DNA from: Caenorhabditis remanei
Taxonomy: Eukaryota > Nematoda > Chromadorea > Rhabditida > Rhabditidae
DNA length: 64,000 nt
Direction: 5' to 3'
Assembly (NCBI RefSeq): GCF_010183535.1
Contig: NC_071329.1
Location: forward strand, 3,534,001 to 3,598,000
Every line of letters starts with the position of its first letter. Within the stretch, counting starts at the first letter, position 1. The translations under genes and the position numbers were made by a program. Below the pieces are notes generated by a model. That model was not told the origin of the DNA, searched no databases, and saw nothing but the letters and a program-made list of their open reading frames with translations. Positions 23,101 through 36,200 of the stretch are shown piece after piece.

Positions 23101-25192
23101 TTTTTTTTATGCAATTTGGTTAAAATTTTGCCAATTTTCAGACGAAAAGTCGACTTCCAACTACCACCCCGTCCCGCCCGTGCTGGACAGAAACCACCTG
23201 GACCCCCGTGTGGATTGGCTCCGAATTTCAGTGATAGCGAAGAGGAAGACGAGGGAATCAACGACGATGAACAGTATGATGATGGAGATTTGGCACCGGT
23301 GCCAAGTGAGTTTTTGGCTGAAATTATAGACAGAAAAATGATGCATTTTCAGTTCCCGAATTCGACAATCACTACCCGCCGATGCATAGGAATTGTGAGT
23401 TTTTAGACGGGAAAATCGCTGAAAATCGCTGAAATCAGTGGCTGTCCCTGAATCTCGCAAATTTTTGGATTTTAGAGATTTTCGGCGGGAAAACGAAAAA
23501 AATCGAGATATTTTCAAGCAATTTCTAAAAATATCGATTTTTAAGATCCAAATTCAAATATTGATGACTGGGGCGCCTGCGGCGCGAATCGGGGTCTCAG
23601 AAAGGCTGGCGCACCTTTGACGCGTTTTTCAGAAAATCAGTATGGTAATTCGGACGAACAGAGACAAACATGTCATCACAGAATTTCGGATTGAGATTCA
23701 ATCTGGCGCACCTTGGACGCGATGGGAAAAAGAGAAAAATCGAGAAATTTTGAATTTTTCTAGGAAAAAATGGATTTGTGAGGCACAAAAATTGGTCGAA
23801 AATGTCGTGTTTATAGTTTTTTTCCATCGCGTCCAAGGTGCGCCAGATTGAATCTCAATCCGAAATTCAGAATTTTTCAAATTCTGTGATGACATGTTTG
23901 TCTCTGTTCGTCCGAATTACCATTCTAATTTTCTGAAAAACGCGTCAAAGGTGCGCCAGGCCTAACGCACTTTCTGAGTAAATATGTATGTCTGTATGTG
24001 TGTCTGTTTCTCCGAAATCTCGAAATTTCATGTTTCGGGAAACGCGTCAAAGGCGCGCCAGACTCAGTCGCAATTTTTTGTTGAAAAACGCGTCAAAGGC
24101 GCGCCAGACTGAATATGAATTTGAAATTCTGTGATAACTTGTCTATCAGTGTGTCGGTTTGTCAACACCTACAACTTTCCGAAAAACGCGTCCAAGGTGC
24201 GCCAGCCTTTCTAAGACCCCGATTCGCGCCGCAGGCGCCCCAGAAAAAAATGTTGGAACTTTTTTACTTCGATAATAAAACGCGTCAAAGACGCGCCAGA
24301 CTTCATCTCAACTCCTATTTGTTAAAATGGTCTGTCTGTGTCTGGTTTTGTCCAGATTTCCGAAAAATTTGGGTGTCCGGATGTCAAAAAAGACGATTTC
24401 ATGCTGAAATTCCTTGAAAATCTATGTTTTTAGTTCAAAAACCTCATAAATGATAGTGTTTCCGCAGAAAAACGGCTAAAAATCTCAAAAATTGGTATCC
24501 AAAAACGTCAATTTTCAGCGGTTTTTCCGATTTTTAACTCTAAAAATGACATATTCCATTTTGGACCCTCAATTTCGAAATTCCTTGAAAATCTATGTTT
24601 TTTGTACTAAAAAAAGCAATTTTGGGGTCCAAAAGTGTCGAAAATGTCGTTTTCATAGTTAAAAATAGGGAAAACAGCTGAAAATAGATGTTTTTGGGTC
24701 TTAAAAGGTCAATTTTTGACTAATTTTTCAGAATTTGAGCCGTTTTTTCTTTCATAAATCCACAAATTTCTATTTCCAGACGGTCCCCCATCATCATATC
24801 ACCACCACAACAATATGCCACCACCGCCACAACGAATGCCCAATTACCATCCACACCCTCACTCTCATCACCCATACAATCCAATGGGTTTCCAAAATCA
24901 TCACGAAGACGCCGTCATCTCGTCAGCGCCTCAGATCAATCGTGGCAATTCTGATGCGGCTGGCGCGCCGGCGACGCTCTCCGCCGCTCCGGAACTCCGA
25001 AATTTGCGTCGAGAGACTGTGAAGTTGGTGCCGGCTCAACTGCTCCGACGTCCTGGAGACAATCGGAGTGCCGCTGTGCATCAGATGGCACCGCCCGTTC
25101 AGAGAAGACAAGAGACGCAGCAGAAACAACAGGCGAAGAACACTGATGAGGCGTATAATGATTTTATGAAGGAACTCGATGGACTCATTTAA
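20182..25192 (+). CDS. WBP11: WBP11 (WW domain-binding protein 11 / NpwBP) homologue, pre-mRNA splicing factor
   Basis: Exons 20182-20554, 21732-21846, 23142-23305, 23353-23394 and 24780-25192 join in frame (phases 1,2,1,1) to 368 residues. The N-terminus (KSGERYRAPTDQARKQDRKK) matches the conserved WBP11 N-terminus, STKSGKFMNPTDQARKEARK in human. A charged coiled-coil-like region fills residues 30-124. PMGEVSM resembles the SIPLPD region. A proline-rich piece (GQKPPGPPCG) precedes an acidic stretch (SDSEEEDEG). A His/Pro-rich region follows. The C-terminus has LVPAQLLRRPG and ends EAYNDFMKELDGLI, matching the family ending EAFMKEMEGLL. At 368 residues it is much shorter than human WBP11 (about 640), mainly in the proline-rich middle. 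Family members are nuclear, bind WW domains and PP1, and act in splicing. The nematode gene name is unknown to me. Confidence 0.9.
23568..24243. repeat. Long imperfect palindrome in WBP11 intron 4
   Basis: Ends CTGGGGCGCCTGCGGCGCG (left) and its complement (right). Both arms carry CTGGCGCACCTTKGACGCG units and a shared segment containing ACAAACATGTCATCACAGAA. GC-rich ends contrast with the AT-rich intron. No clear target duplication. Probably a non-autonomous foldback built from the CTGGCGCRCC repeat also seen at 37.7-41.2 kb. Confidence 0.7.
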
Positions 25193-27230
25193 TTTATTCT
25201 ATTTGTTGTGCTTTTTTGATTGATTTATTGATTTATTTGTGATTTTTAATGGAAAAATTGGAGTTTTGGAGAGGTTTTTCAACTAAAAGTAACAATTTCA
25301 GCGAATTTTCAGCCAAATCACTATTTTTGTTATCAAAAATTCAGTTTAAATCGGTCTGAAATTATGAAAGAGACTGATTTTTCAGATTTTGAGATGTTTT
25401 TTATTCGGAAACCCGATTTTTTCACATTTTTAAGCGAAAAATACTGAACATTTCGAATTTTGCTCTGAAAAATAGCAATTTCAGCGAATGTTCAGCAAAA
25501 ACAGTCATTTTTTGTTTAAAATCTGAAAATTTCACGATTTTTTTTAATAGTTTTAAGCCAAAAATTAGTCATTTTCATTTGAAAAATGTCAGTTTTCTGC
25601 TAAAAAAGCGTGTAAAAATACGATTTTGGACTAAAATTTGCGAGGTTTTCAAAGGAAAAATCGCATTCAGGGGTGTGCGGACAGGAAAATTTCGGAATTT
25701 CGGACACTAAAAAATGTCCGAGTTTCAAAATTTCGGAATTTCGGAATCTCGGAATTGTCCGAATTTCAAATTTTCGGACTTTCGGAATCTCGGACTATTC
25801 CGAATTTCGGATTTTCGGAATTTCGGAATTTCGGAATTGTCCGAATTTCGGATTTTCGGACTTTCGGAATGTCGGAATATTCCGATTTTCGGACTTTCGG
25901 ATTTTTCATTTTTTAACTTTCAGCAAATAGATTCCAAACAACAAGAAAACAGAAAATCTTAACAGAAAATATGTGAGACTAATCAAATCCCATCAATACA
26001 GTACTTTCTCTTCCATTCCGAATTTTTTTCGGAACGTTCCGATCGGAATTCCATTCCGAAATTTTTTTTTCGGAATATTCCGATCGGAATTCCATTCCGA
26101 AATTTTTTTTTCGGAATATTCCGATCGGAATTCCATTCCGAATTTTTTTTTTCGGAATATTCCGATCGGAATTCCGTTCCGAAAATGAGCCGATTTTCGG
26201 AATTTTTCGGAATTCCGAATTCCGTTCCGCACACCCCTGATCGCATTTTTCAACTGAAAATGGTAAATTTTCGGTTTTTTTAAATGGTTTTCCCGTATCT
26301 AACACGAAATTTGCTAAGAATTAGCAATTTCCAGTCCAAAATCGGAATTTTACATCTTTTTGAGCAGAAAACTATCATTTTTCAACCAAAAATGAGCAAT
26401 TTTAGGCTAAATATAGGTTTTCGTTCATTTTCTGGCTAATTTTTGTGATTCTTTATCGTATTCAAGCAATTTTCAGTCCAAAATCAGAATTTTACATGTT
26501 TTTGAACAGAAAACTGGCAATTTTCCAAAATTTCAGACCAATTAAGGTAAAATTGAACAAAAATTAGTGTTTTAGCTGAAAATTCGCTGAAATTTCTGTT
26601 TTTCGGTGCAAAATTCGAATTTTTCAGTTTTTTCCGCCTAAAATGGTTTTCTAACTATAAAATGGCTAATTTCAACATATTTTTAGGCAAAACTCTGAAA
26701 ATGTTCGAAAAAAACCCGAAAAATCAGCCAAAAATTGAATTTCCCGCTATTTAAGACCTAAAAAACATTCATTTTCTGCTGTTTTCCCTATTTTTAGCCC
26801 CCTTTTTCCCTATTTTTAGCTCTAAAAACGACATTTTGAATCTCAAAACCCGATTTTTCCAGAAAAAATTTAGATTTCTCTCTTTTTTTCCCGCCGAAAA
26901 TTTCTGAAATTCTAATAAATACTGGTATAATTGTCTGAAAATCTAAAAATGACTATTTTTCGCCTATTTCTGTCGAAATATCTGAATGTATAACTCATTT
27001 ATTTGCAAAGAAAACAGTGTAAAGAGAGAGAGTGAGAGAACGCAGAGAAAAAGAGAACGAGGCGAGAGAGCGTACAGAGTGAAGAGAGTGCAGAGAAGCG
27101 TCTCTCACCGCCGCCGTCTGCCCCTGCGGTCTCGCCACGATCGATCGGGGTCTCGCAACGCTTTTCGTTTTACAGTTTCCTTTTTCGCTTAATTAGCCAA
27201 TTGAATAATGAATTAATTGGAAATTTTCAG
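25193..27230. other. Intergenic region between the WBP11 and AT-hook genes
   Basis: Contains the hAT-like MITE at 25668-26239, AT-rich sequence of simple GAAAATTT-type words, and a GA-rich tract (27015-27090) followed by CGATCGATCGGGG that may be the promoter or outron of the AT-hook gene. AAATTTTCAG at 27221-27230 is its probable trans-splice acceptor. No gene seen. Confidence 0.5.
25668..26239. mobile_element. hAT-like MITE with internal TTCGGAA arrays, 8-bp TSD
   Basis: Terminal inverted repeats CAGGGGTGTGCGGA, flanked by identical 8-bp duplications ATCGCATT (25660-25667 and 26240-26247). The TIR start CAGGG and 8-bp TSD are hAT hallmarks. The left interior is a TTCGGAATT/TTCGGACT array. 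The right interior is about four copies of a 47-nt unit with CATTCCGAA, a T run, and TCGGAATATTCCGATCGG. No transposase. Confidence 0.85.
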
Positions 27231-27255
27231 ATTTATATCGAATAAATAGCTGAAA

Positions 27256-30200
27256 ATGACTGGAAGAGGTCAATTGTCAAGAGGTTTGTGCACTGAAAAT
27301 TGCGGTTTTTTCGAAAATGAAACATATCGAAAAATCCGCTAAAAGTTCGTATAAAATCGGAGAAAAACTCGAAAAAATCCTGTAAAAATCGGAAATTTGG
27401 GTCTCGAAGCGAAAAAATTTCGTGTTGAGACCCAAAAATTCCGAAATATTTCGCAATATTTCGAAACACGTAATCGGGTCTCGCAGCGACATTTTCTTAT
27501 GGTTTTCGTGTCGAGACCCGGAGTTTTGCGTCTTGAAACGATCGTACTGGGGAGTTTTCGTAGCGAGACCCAAAATTGGTGTATTCTAGCAGAAAATTCC
27601 AAATTTCTTGCTAAAAATTGCAATTTTGAAACGAATAATCAAATTTTCTGTAAAAAACAGTAACATTTTCGCTACGAGACCCAGATAACGCAAAAAATCT
27701 GATTTTCGTGGTGGGACCTCAAGTTTTGGGTCTTGGCGCGATTCTACTGGGAAATTCTCGTGACGAGACCCAAAATTGGTGATTTCTAGCAGAAAATTCA
27801 AATTTTTCGTTAAAAGTTTCAACTTTGGAACGAATAATCAAACTTTCTGCCAAAAATTGTGATTTTCGTGGTAAGACCCACTTGGATAAGGATAAAGGTC
27901 TCGACACGAAAAAGAATGATTATGTTTTCGTCTCGAGGCCCAAATTTGGCAATTTTCGTTGCAAGACCCAAAATCGCGGCAAATCTGACCAACTTTGAGA
28001 CTCTTGCAACGAAAATTGCCTAATTTGGGTCCCGAGACGAAAACATAATCATTCCTTTTCGTGTCGAGACCTTTATCCTTATCCAAGCGGGTCTTACCAC
28101 GAAAATCACAATTTTTGGCAGAGAATCTGATTTTTCGTTTCAAAATTGCAATTTTTAACTAAGAAATTTGAATTTTATGCTAAAAGTCACCAATTTTGGG
28201 TCTCGCCACGAAATTTTCCCTGTAGAATCGTTTCAAGACCCAAAACTCCGGGTCCCACCACGAAAATCCGGTTTTCGCTCAACTCGGGTCGCGTAGCGAA
28301 AATTTACCTGTAAAATCGTTGCGAGACCTATTACCGGCTGGTCTCACCACGATTTCAATAAATTTAAAATAAAACCATTTTGTGAATTTCGCTTCGAGAC
28401 CCTATTAGCACGGCACGCTTCTTACAACCGCGCTCTACCGAATCCGAAGAAAATTGTGTGCGAAATGGTGAAACTTAGAGAAAAAGAGACATTTTTCAAG
28501 GGCATTTCGGTGGAGCGCAGTTGTAAGAACTGTGCAGAGGTAATAAAGCGTTTTTTTGGTTGAAAAAAGCCAGAAAATCCACCTTTTTTGATGAAAAAGT
28601 CAATTTTTTTGTTATCATTCTTATATATAAAAGACAATTGGGCGTTGTCTGTTTGTCTGACAAGGGAAGTCTTTGGAGACGCCACTTTCAAACGACCTAT
28701 AAATTTGGACATAGGTACATTGAACTACGCAGATTCCATTTCTGCAATCAAAATCTGCTAAATGTCTCTGTGAGCCGAGTTATGAGCTCTCAAACTTTTC
28801 ATATGGTTAAGGTTTTTCACACGGAACTCCAAATTGGCGAATAGTAAACGCAAAAGTGTTCACCTTTTTTAACGTACGAGTGGTTGAGTGGTAGTGGGTC
28901 GGTGTAGGGGGAAGTAAGGCCATGGTTCGGCCCCGATACTCATTTTTTCTTTTTTTGCTTTTTTATTTTATCGTTCTCTCACTTCATAAGTAACTGCAGG
29001 GAACTTTGTGAAGATTTTTCTAATTATATAGATACTATCTCTGCACATTTTCGTATAATATTCGTCATCCCTGGAAAAAACATTAAACTGGCATCTTTGC
29101 TACTGATAATGTGTTTTTTTATATTTTTTGAAAATGATGTAATCACTCTCGCCGTAAAACACTTATACAAAGAGAAAAAAGCGATAAAATAAAAAAGCAA
29201 AAAAAGAAAAAATGAGTATCGGGGCCGAACCATGGCCTTATTTCCCCCTACACCGACCCACTACCACTCAACCACTCGTACGTTGAAAAAAAGTGAACAC
29301 TTTTGCGTTTACTATTCGCCGATTTGGAGTTCCGTGTAAAAAACCTTAACCATATGAAATGTTTGGGAGCTCATAACTCGGCTCACAGAGACATTTAGCA
29401 GATTTTGATTGCAGAAATGGAATCTGCGTAGTCGAATGTACCTATGTCCAAATTTATAGGTCGTTTGAAAGTGGCGTCTCCAAAGACTTCCCTTGTGAGG
29501 CGATGTCCGCAGCGGTTTTGGAAAGAGAAGAGAAACTGAGCCAGCGGGCAAAACCGAACTGGCGTGCTTTGGACAACGACCGCCGCTTTAGACCACTCGG
29601 CCATGCGGGCACATTCAAAAGTTAATGGCCACGCGAATGAAGAGAGACCAGCCGGCTCAACCGCCGAAGGCGGGGGAGACAGGCTGGTTTTTCATGAAAA
29701 AACGGGATTTCGGACTTTCTTTTGGCAAAAATGTCAAATTTTGACAGTTTTCACTTTAATAGCTCCGCCCACTTTTAGATCCCGCCCATTTTCAGACCAC
29801 GCTCCTTTTAGGCTCCGCCCACTTTTTCGAACCGAAAAAACATACAATTTTCAATTTTTAAATGGTTGGGGTGATTCTCAGGCAACTCGATATCAATCTA
29901 ATTAGACAAAATGGTAATCTAATTGTAGTAAAATGCGAGACTAACGCGACCCAGTTAGATTGGCATTTCGTCTAATTAGACTAGCATTTCTTCTAATTAG
30001 ACTAGCATTTCGTCTAATGCGACTCACAAACAATCTAGCTAGATTCCGTTTCAATCTAATTATTATCGCTTTTTTTGAATTGAATTTTGCTGGATTTTCG
30101 AATAAAATTTTATTGAAAAATACGGAAAAATCAACAGAAAAAGAAAAATAATAGGAAAAACAACAAAACTAGAGAATATATATGAAATTTTTCTACAAAT

Positions 30201-33200
30201 TTTTTATTCCTTTGACATTTTGATTGGCGGTTGTCCAGTCCATTGATTTGTTGGTGTCTGTAGAACGGACGTGGTTGCTGGAAGACGAATGCAAATGTCT
30301 TTTGATGGTCCGAGATCTGAATTCGATGATTATTTCGTCTTGCGTTGCAAACTTTCTAAAACCTTTGCTCTAATGTCGAGAGTGAGACTGATGTCTGAGT
30401 GTAATTTTGGAAATCTGTTATAAATGCAGTCAAATCGGTCGTCTTTGATTTTCTTGCCAGAAACTCCAGCGTTCTCTTCTCTTCTTCTCTCTTTGACTCA
30501 AACAATGTGGCCACAGCTGAAAATGCACGAATTGCTACCAATATACACCGGTGCACTTACATAAGTTCCTTTCAATTCGAAACCGTCTTCTTTCGTTGTG
30601 TATTCAGTAGTTCTCCGTGCATGATCTGTTTGAACGTCATCAGATTCCTTAATTTTAACAAGAAAACTACTGTCGATCGGAGCGCTCAAAGCGAATATCA
30701 TTCGAATTTTCGTCTCTTCGTCCATATTTTCGAGTTCATGAATTTTTACACGATATTCAATGATTCTGTAAAAATTAATTAGGAAATTTTATGACATCGA
30801 ACTAATTTATTCTTACGTTGTATACACAAGCTATTGATTGTGAGCTCATGTGAGCGTCCTCTTCGTTTCTGCCTGAAATTCTTCGCACAATTTTTTGATT
30901 TTCAACGGAGATTCCGGGGGTTTTCGCTTTTTCAATCATGAAATTGTACATATTAGTTGTCTCCTCATCGCGTTCGATATTTTGTGGTTGACCGGCAGTC
31001 ATTTTCTAAAAAGAATAAAAGGCATATTTTCATAGTTTTAACTTCGGGAAAAAGCATTTTCATAATTGGCAAGCGTCTCAGATTCAAGACAACTCCAAGC
31101 ATTTTCATCTTGCTCATCTCTTTTGTTTGAACTGAAGTCACCGTCCGAAAACTGCATAGACATGAGTAGAATTAACTGCCGCTGTTTTGACCCGTTTTCT
31201 TTTCCTCTGCACACGATTCAATATCACACCAGTAGTCAATCTTTCATGTCTCTTCGACATATTACGCTGGAAAAAAGATATTCTTAAACAACATAATTAT
31301 TAGCAAAAAATGAACCGAAATGATTTTTGTTCCTTAAAAACATATATTGAGGAAAATCTTGACAGTTTCAGAATTTAATACAGCGAAAAAAAACAAGAAT
31401 AAATGCTTGGAAAGATTATTTAGGCTCAACAAATTAAAAAAAATATATTTATTTAATAAAAAATAATATGCGCAAATGATTGTGATTGCGCGCACAGCGA
31501 TCGCGCCTTGGAATTTGAGCTAATCTAGTTAGATTGTCTTTAGATTGGTGTTCTGTCTAATTAGACTTCGGTTGTCTAATTAGACTAACATCGAGTTGCC
31601 TGAGTTTCTCATTTTTGAAGGTTTTTTGTTGAAAAAAGCCAGAAAATTCACTTTTTTGTCGAAAAATTAACATTTTTTGTAGAATACAAAATTGAAAATT
31701 TTTAAAAATTTCTTTAAATTAGCAAACGAAAAAATTTGAAATGAAATTTTGAACGAAATTTTGAATTTTTTTCCCAAAAATGTCGAATTTTTGACTATAC
31801 TTCAGTATTCAATCAAAATGTTATGCATCAAAAATTGAAATTTTAAATGTGAAATTTCAAAAAAATTCAAAAATTTGGTTAAAATAGGTATCTTTTTTTT
31901 TTTAATCCGGGCCTTGAAAACTATCCAAAATTTGAATTTTTCTGAAAATTTCTGAAATTTTGCATTTTCCAGGCGCCCCGCGCTCTCACCACTCCCACTC
32001 TGATTACCTATTCGACAATCGTCGTGGCCGTGGTCGCCCACGCAAGTTTCCACTGGCGACACAGCCTCAGATGCCGACGTCTTCTGCTTCTGAAGTGACG
32101 ACGAGAGAAGAGGTGGAAGAGGAGGGGGAAATGTTTCGTGTCGGAGATGATAAAGATGATGAGTATTTCCATGGAGAGTTGGTAGAGGAGGAAGTGGAAG
32201 TGGAAACGGAAGAACAAGTTGGAGGAGGAGAAGACGGAGAAGAGGACGGAGGAGTGGATATGGAGAAGATTAAGTGCGTAATTGGCAAATTTTTAGGTTT
32301 TAGACGCTGAAAATGTTAGAAAAATTGGAAAAAATTGGTGAAAATTGACCAATTTTTCAAGTTTTTCAGTCGAAAAAGTGCAAAAAATTGAGTTTTTTTG
32401 CGATTTTCAACCGATTCTGGCGTTTTAAAGCCGGAAAATGTTAGAAAAATTCGGAAAATGGCTGGAAAATATGGTTTTTTGACCGATTTTTCAAGTTTTT
32501 CAGTCAAAAAGGTGTCTTTTTGCGATTCTCACAGTTGTAATGTATCTAAAAATGCTGAAAAATAGCTTCTTTTTTTTTCCAAACAACTGAACTTCTGACG
32601 AAAAAACTCGATTATTATGGTGTCAGGGCACTGGAAACCACCGAAAATGTTGGGAGACTCAACAAAATTTTCAGAAAAAACTCTTCAAATTTCGAATTTT
32701 CTAGAGCTCAGAAGCCAAAAAGTTGTCAAATTTGACGTTGTTCGTAACAAGATTCATCAATTCTCAATAGAGCGCATTTTCACCGACACTCGATACAAAT
32801 TTTTTGCTTAAAAGTAGAGACCGCAACATTTTTTTCAAACTCGATTTTCCATAAAAATTTTCATCCTGGCCTGTTCTTCAGGTAAATGGAAGTACATTCC
32901 CAAATTTTTTTCCGAAAATATTCACACTCTCCGAAGTTACAGGACCTTTTAGTCAGCCATGGTTTCTACTGAATTCTCTTGGGGAATTCTTTCGTTTTCC
33001 TGACCACGCAAAAAATATTTTCTATTTTCACGTTCAATCCGTCAAATTTTTGCAAAATTTAGGAAAGTTCGAACCAGAAACCGTTTGATTAAAACCCCAG
33101 CGTGTTATCCACTGAGCCAAATGAACACAAATGTGACGCTGATAATTGGAAAATATATTTTTGACGTGATTTTTTAAAATTCAAGAGAATTTTTTGTAGG

Positions 33201-36200
33201 ATTTTCAGCATATTTCGAGATAAAACATCAAATATCTAAAGTTCTACAATACGGATTTTTTTAATTTCTAAGTGGGTCTAGATCGAAATTTTGCGTAGAT
33301 TCTGATTCCGTCGAGAAACGATGCGAGTCTGACTTGCATTAACCTGAACTTTCGGAAAAACTACTTTTCTTTTTGAGCCTGTTGTCTTCCGACACCAAAA
33401 AAACCACATTTTACGAATCAATGGCTTTCCAAATCTTGGCCCCAGGTATCTGAAGAGATTTCCGAAAACAATATGTCCAAAAATATAAAGGTAATCACTG
33501 TAAATTTTTTCATGTGACGCCTCGAAGTTCAGCTGGCTCCCAAAAAAATTCGACAACACGAAAATTAAATTTTCCTTCAAAACCTATTAGAGTACGTCAA
33601 GAACTACTAGAAACAGTAAAAAAACGATGCGAGTCTGACCTACATCGATCTCAACGTGACATTTTTCTGAAAAAATCAAAACGTTTTTTGAGTTTTCTGA
33701 GAAAACTAAAAATTTGGGTGAAACGAAAGTGTGTTCATCGGATTCTACGTACTCGATTACATAGGGTAAAAAAGTTTTCATTCTGTTTTAGCGTTCTGGG
33801 CTCTCAGGGCAGACCGTCAAACATTCTGATAATCTCTCCATGACGTCCCAAGAGAAGAAAATGAATAACTCCGCCCACGTTCATTGCGGTCCCTACTTAA
33901 AAGCTTGAAAAATCCCAGTTTTGAATTTTTCATCAGTTTTTGACGTTTTTTTAAAAGCAATTCCAGACCGTGTTCCTCTGAGCATCTGAGCATCGAATTT
34001 CAGCTCTGACGCTTAAATCTACATAAATAAGTCAAAAATGTTATTTTCAAGCGATTTCATCAGTTTTTTCGGCACATTTTTCACTCAAAATCCTGATTTT
34101 CAGTCAAAAATCTGAACTTTCCGTCCAATTTCCTATATTTTAGGTTGAAAACTCAAAAACGACTATTTTCCGCCGCTGTTGCAATCGCGCTCCATAGAGA
34201 ATGAATGCCTCTGTAGTTCTCAGTAGAGCGTAGTTGCACCGGTGAGCAAAATATCGAAATTTTTTGTCCAAAAATTGCTGAAAATTAATGAAATTTAATG
34301 TTTTTCGTTTCATAATTCTCAATAGAGCGCATTTTCACTCTTTACAAATACAAATTTTTGCTGAGCCTAAAAAACTTGAGAAATCGCTCAAAAATTTTCT
34401 AAAAAAAAACTTGTTTTTGACTAAAAAAAAACGAATTTCAACCCATTCTTAATAAAAATTCGCTCAAAGTTACATAACGCGCTTATTCTCCATAGAGCGC
34501 ATTTTCACCTGCACTGTATATAAATTTTTGCTGAAAAAGATTGAAAAATCGCTCAAAAGCACCAAAAGCACTCACAAATGTAGTCAAAAATTCGAATTTT
34601 TTAATTTTACACCTAAAAAAACGGCATTTTAACCCATTTTTCTTCAAAATTAGCTGAAAATCCACTTAAATTCTCGATTTTCAGACAAATCCAGCAGCAA
34701 AAAATGCTCCTAGTCACGCCAATAGCTCAAAAACGTCAACGTGGTCGTCCACGTCGTCAGAGTACTTCAAGTCAATTGATGCTCGGCGGAGCCGAAGAAG
34801 AAGAAGATGTAGATCACAACAATGAGCAGGAGATGACGATGCAACAAGTGATTCAGGATTCAGAATCTCAATCGGGACCCCTGGAATCCACGTCATCAAC
34901 GGCGGAGCCACTACCGGAGCCATCAGGAAGAGGGACGAGACAACGACACGCGCCGAAACGACTCAATGATTTTGTGATCGGAGGACAGCCGCCACAGTCT
35001 AAAGAGAAAATTGAGAATACGGTGGAAGAGGGGGCGGAGCCTGTAGAAGTAGTAGAAAAAGGGGCGGAGCAAGTTGGAGGAGGAGCACAGGAGCAAGAGA
35101 CATTGAGTAAGCGCGCAAATTCGAGATTTTTGAGGGATTTTTAAGCGGTGGCCTAGAATTTCTTGAGTTTGGGTTTCTAGGCCACCACCTGAACCGTCTG
35201 AATCTGAGCTACAATTCGGTGTCCTCAGAGTCCAAAAATTCATAAGTAATTCATAACAAAATTGGCATTTTCAAGCTCAAAAACTTTGTCAGAAAGCCGA
35301 AATTCAGGTGATGGCCTAAAAATTCGAGAATTTGGGATTCTAGGCCACCAATAAAAACCAATTTTTCCGCACAAAATTGGCACTTTTGAGCTCTAACTGA
35401 TGGTGGCCTAGAAATCCAGGTATTTGGGTTTCTAGGCCACCAGCAAAAACCTTTTTTCCCGCTCAAAATTGGCACTTTTGAGCTCAAACTGATGGTGGCC
35501 TAGAAATTCGAGAATTTGGGATTCTAGGCCATCATTCAAATTCTCCGATCACTATTTTGAAGCTCAGTTCTAGGGGATTTTCAGAGAATTTGGGTTTCTA
35601 GGCCTATTCTCTTCCACTAAAGCATACGCGGTGGCCTAGAATCCCAAATTCCCGAATTTCTAGGCCACCACCTAAACCATCTGAATCTAGGCTTCCGGAC
35701 AGGGTTTTCAGAACTCCAGTAACTCGATTTTAACTATTTTATGTTCGATTTTAGGCTGGTGGCCTGGAAATCCGTATTTGGATTTCTAGGCCACCTCTGA
35801 AATCCCCTAGATCTGAGCTTCAAAATAGTGATCGGAGAATTGGAATGATGGCCTAGAAACCCAAATTCCAGGATTTCTAGGCCACCACCAGTTTCAGCTC
35901 AAAAGTATCAATTTTGAGCGGAAAAATTGGTTTTTATTGGTGGCCTAGAATCCCAAATTTTCGAATTTTTAGGCCATCACCTGAAATCCGCTAAAACTGT
36001 GCTCCAAGATAGTGTTCTGAGAATCCGAATACTCGATTTTCAACTATTCCCCGTTCCAATTTAGATTGGCGGCCTAGAAACTCATGTTCGCGTTTCTAGG
36101 ACATCCCTGAAATCCCCTAAAATAAGCTTCAAGATAGTTTATGAATGATGGCCTAGAATCCAAAATTTCTGAATTTCTAGGCCACCACCTGAATTCAAGC

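Noticed and set aside
25973..26305. Overlapping ORFs rich in NIPKK / GIPFRN repeats on both strands
   Set aside because: Shadows of the arrays inside the hAT-like MITE.
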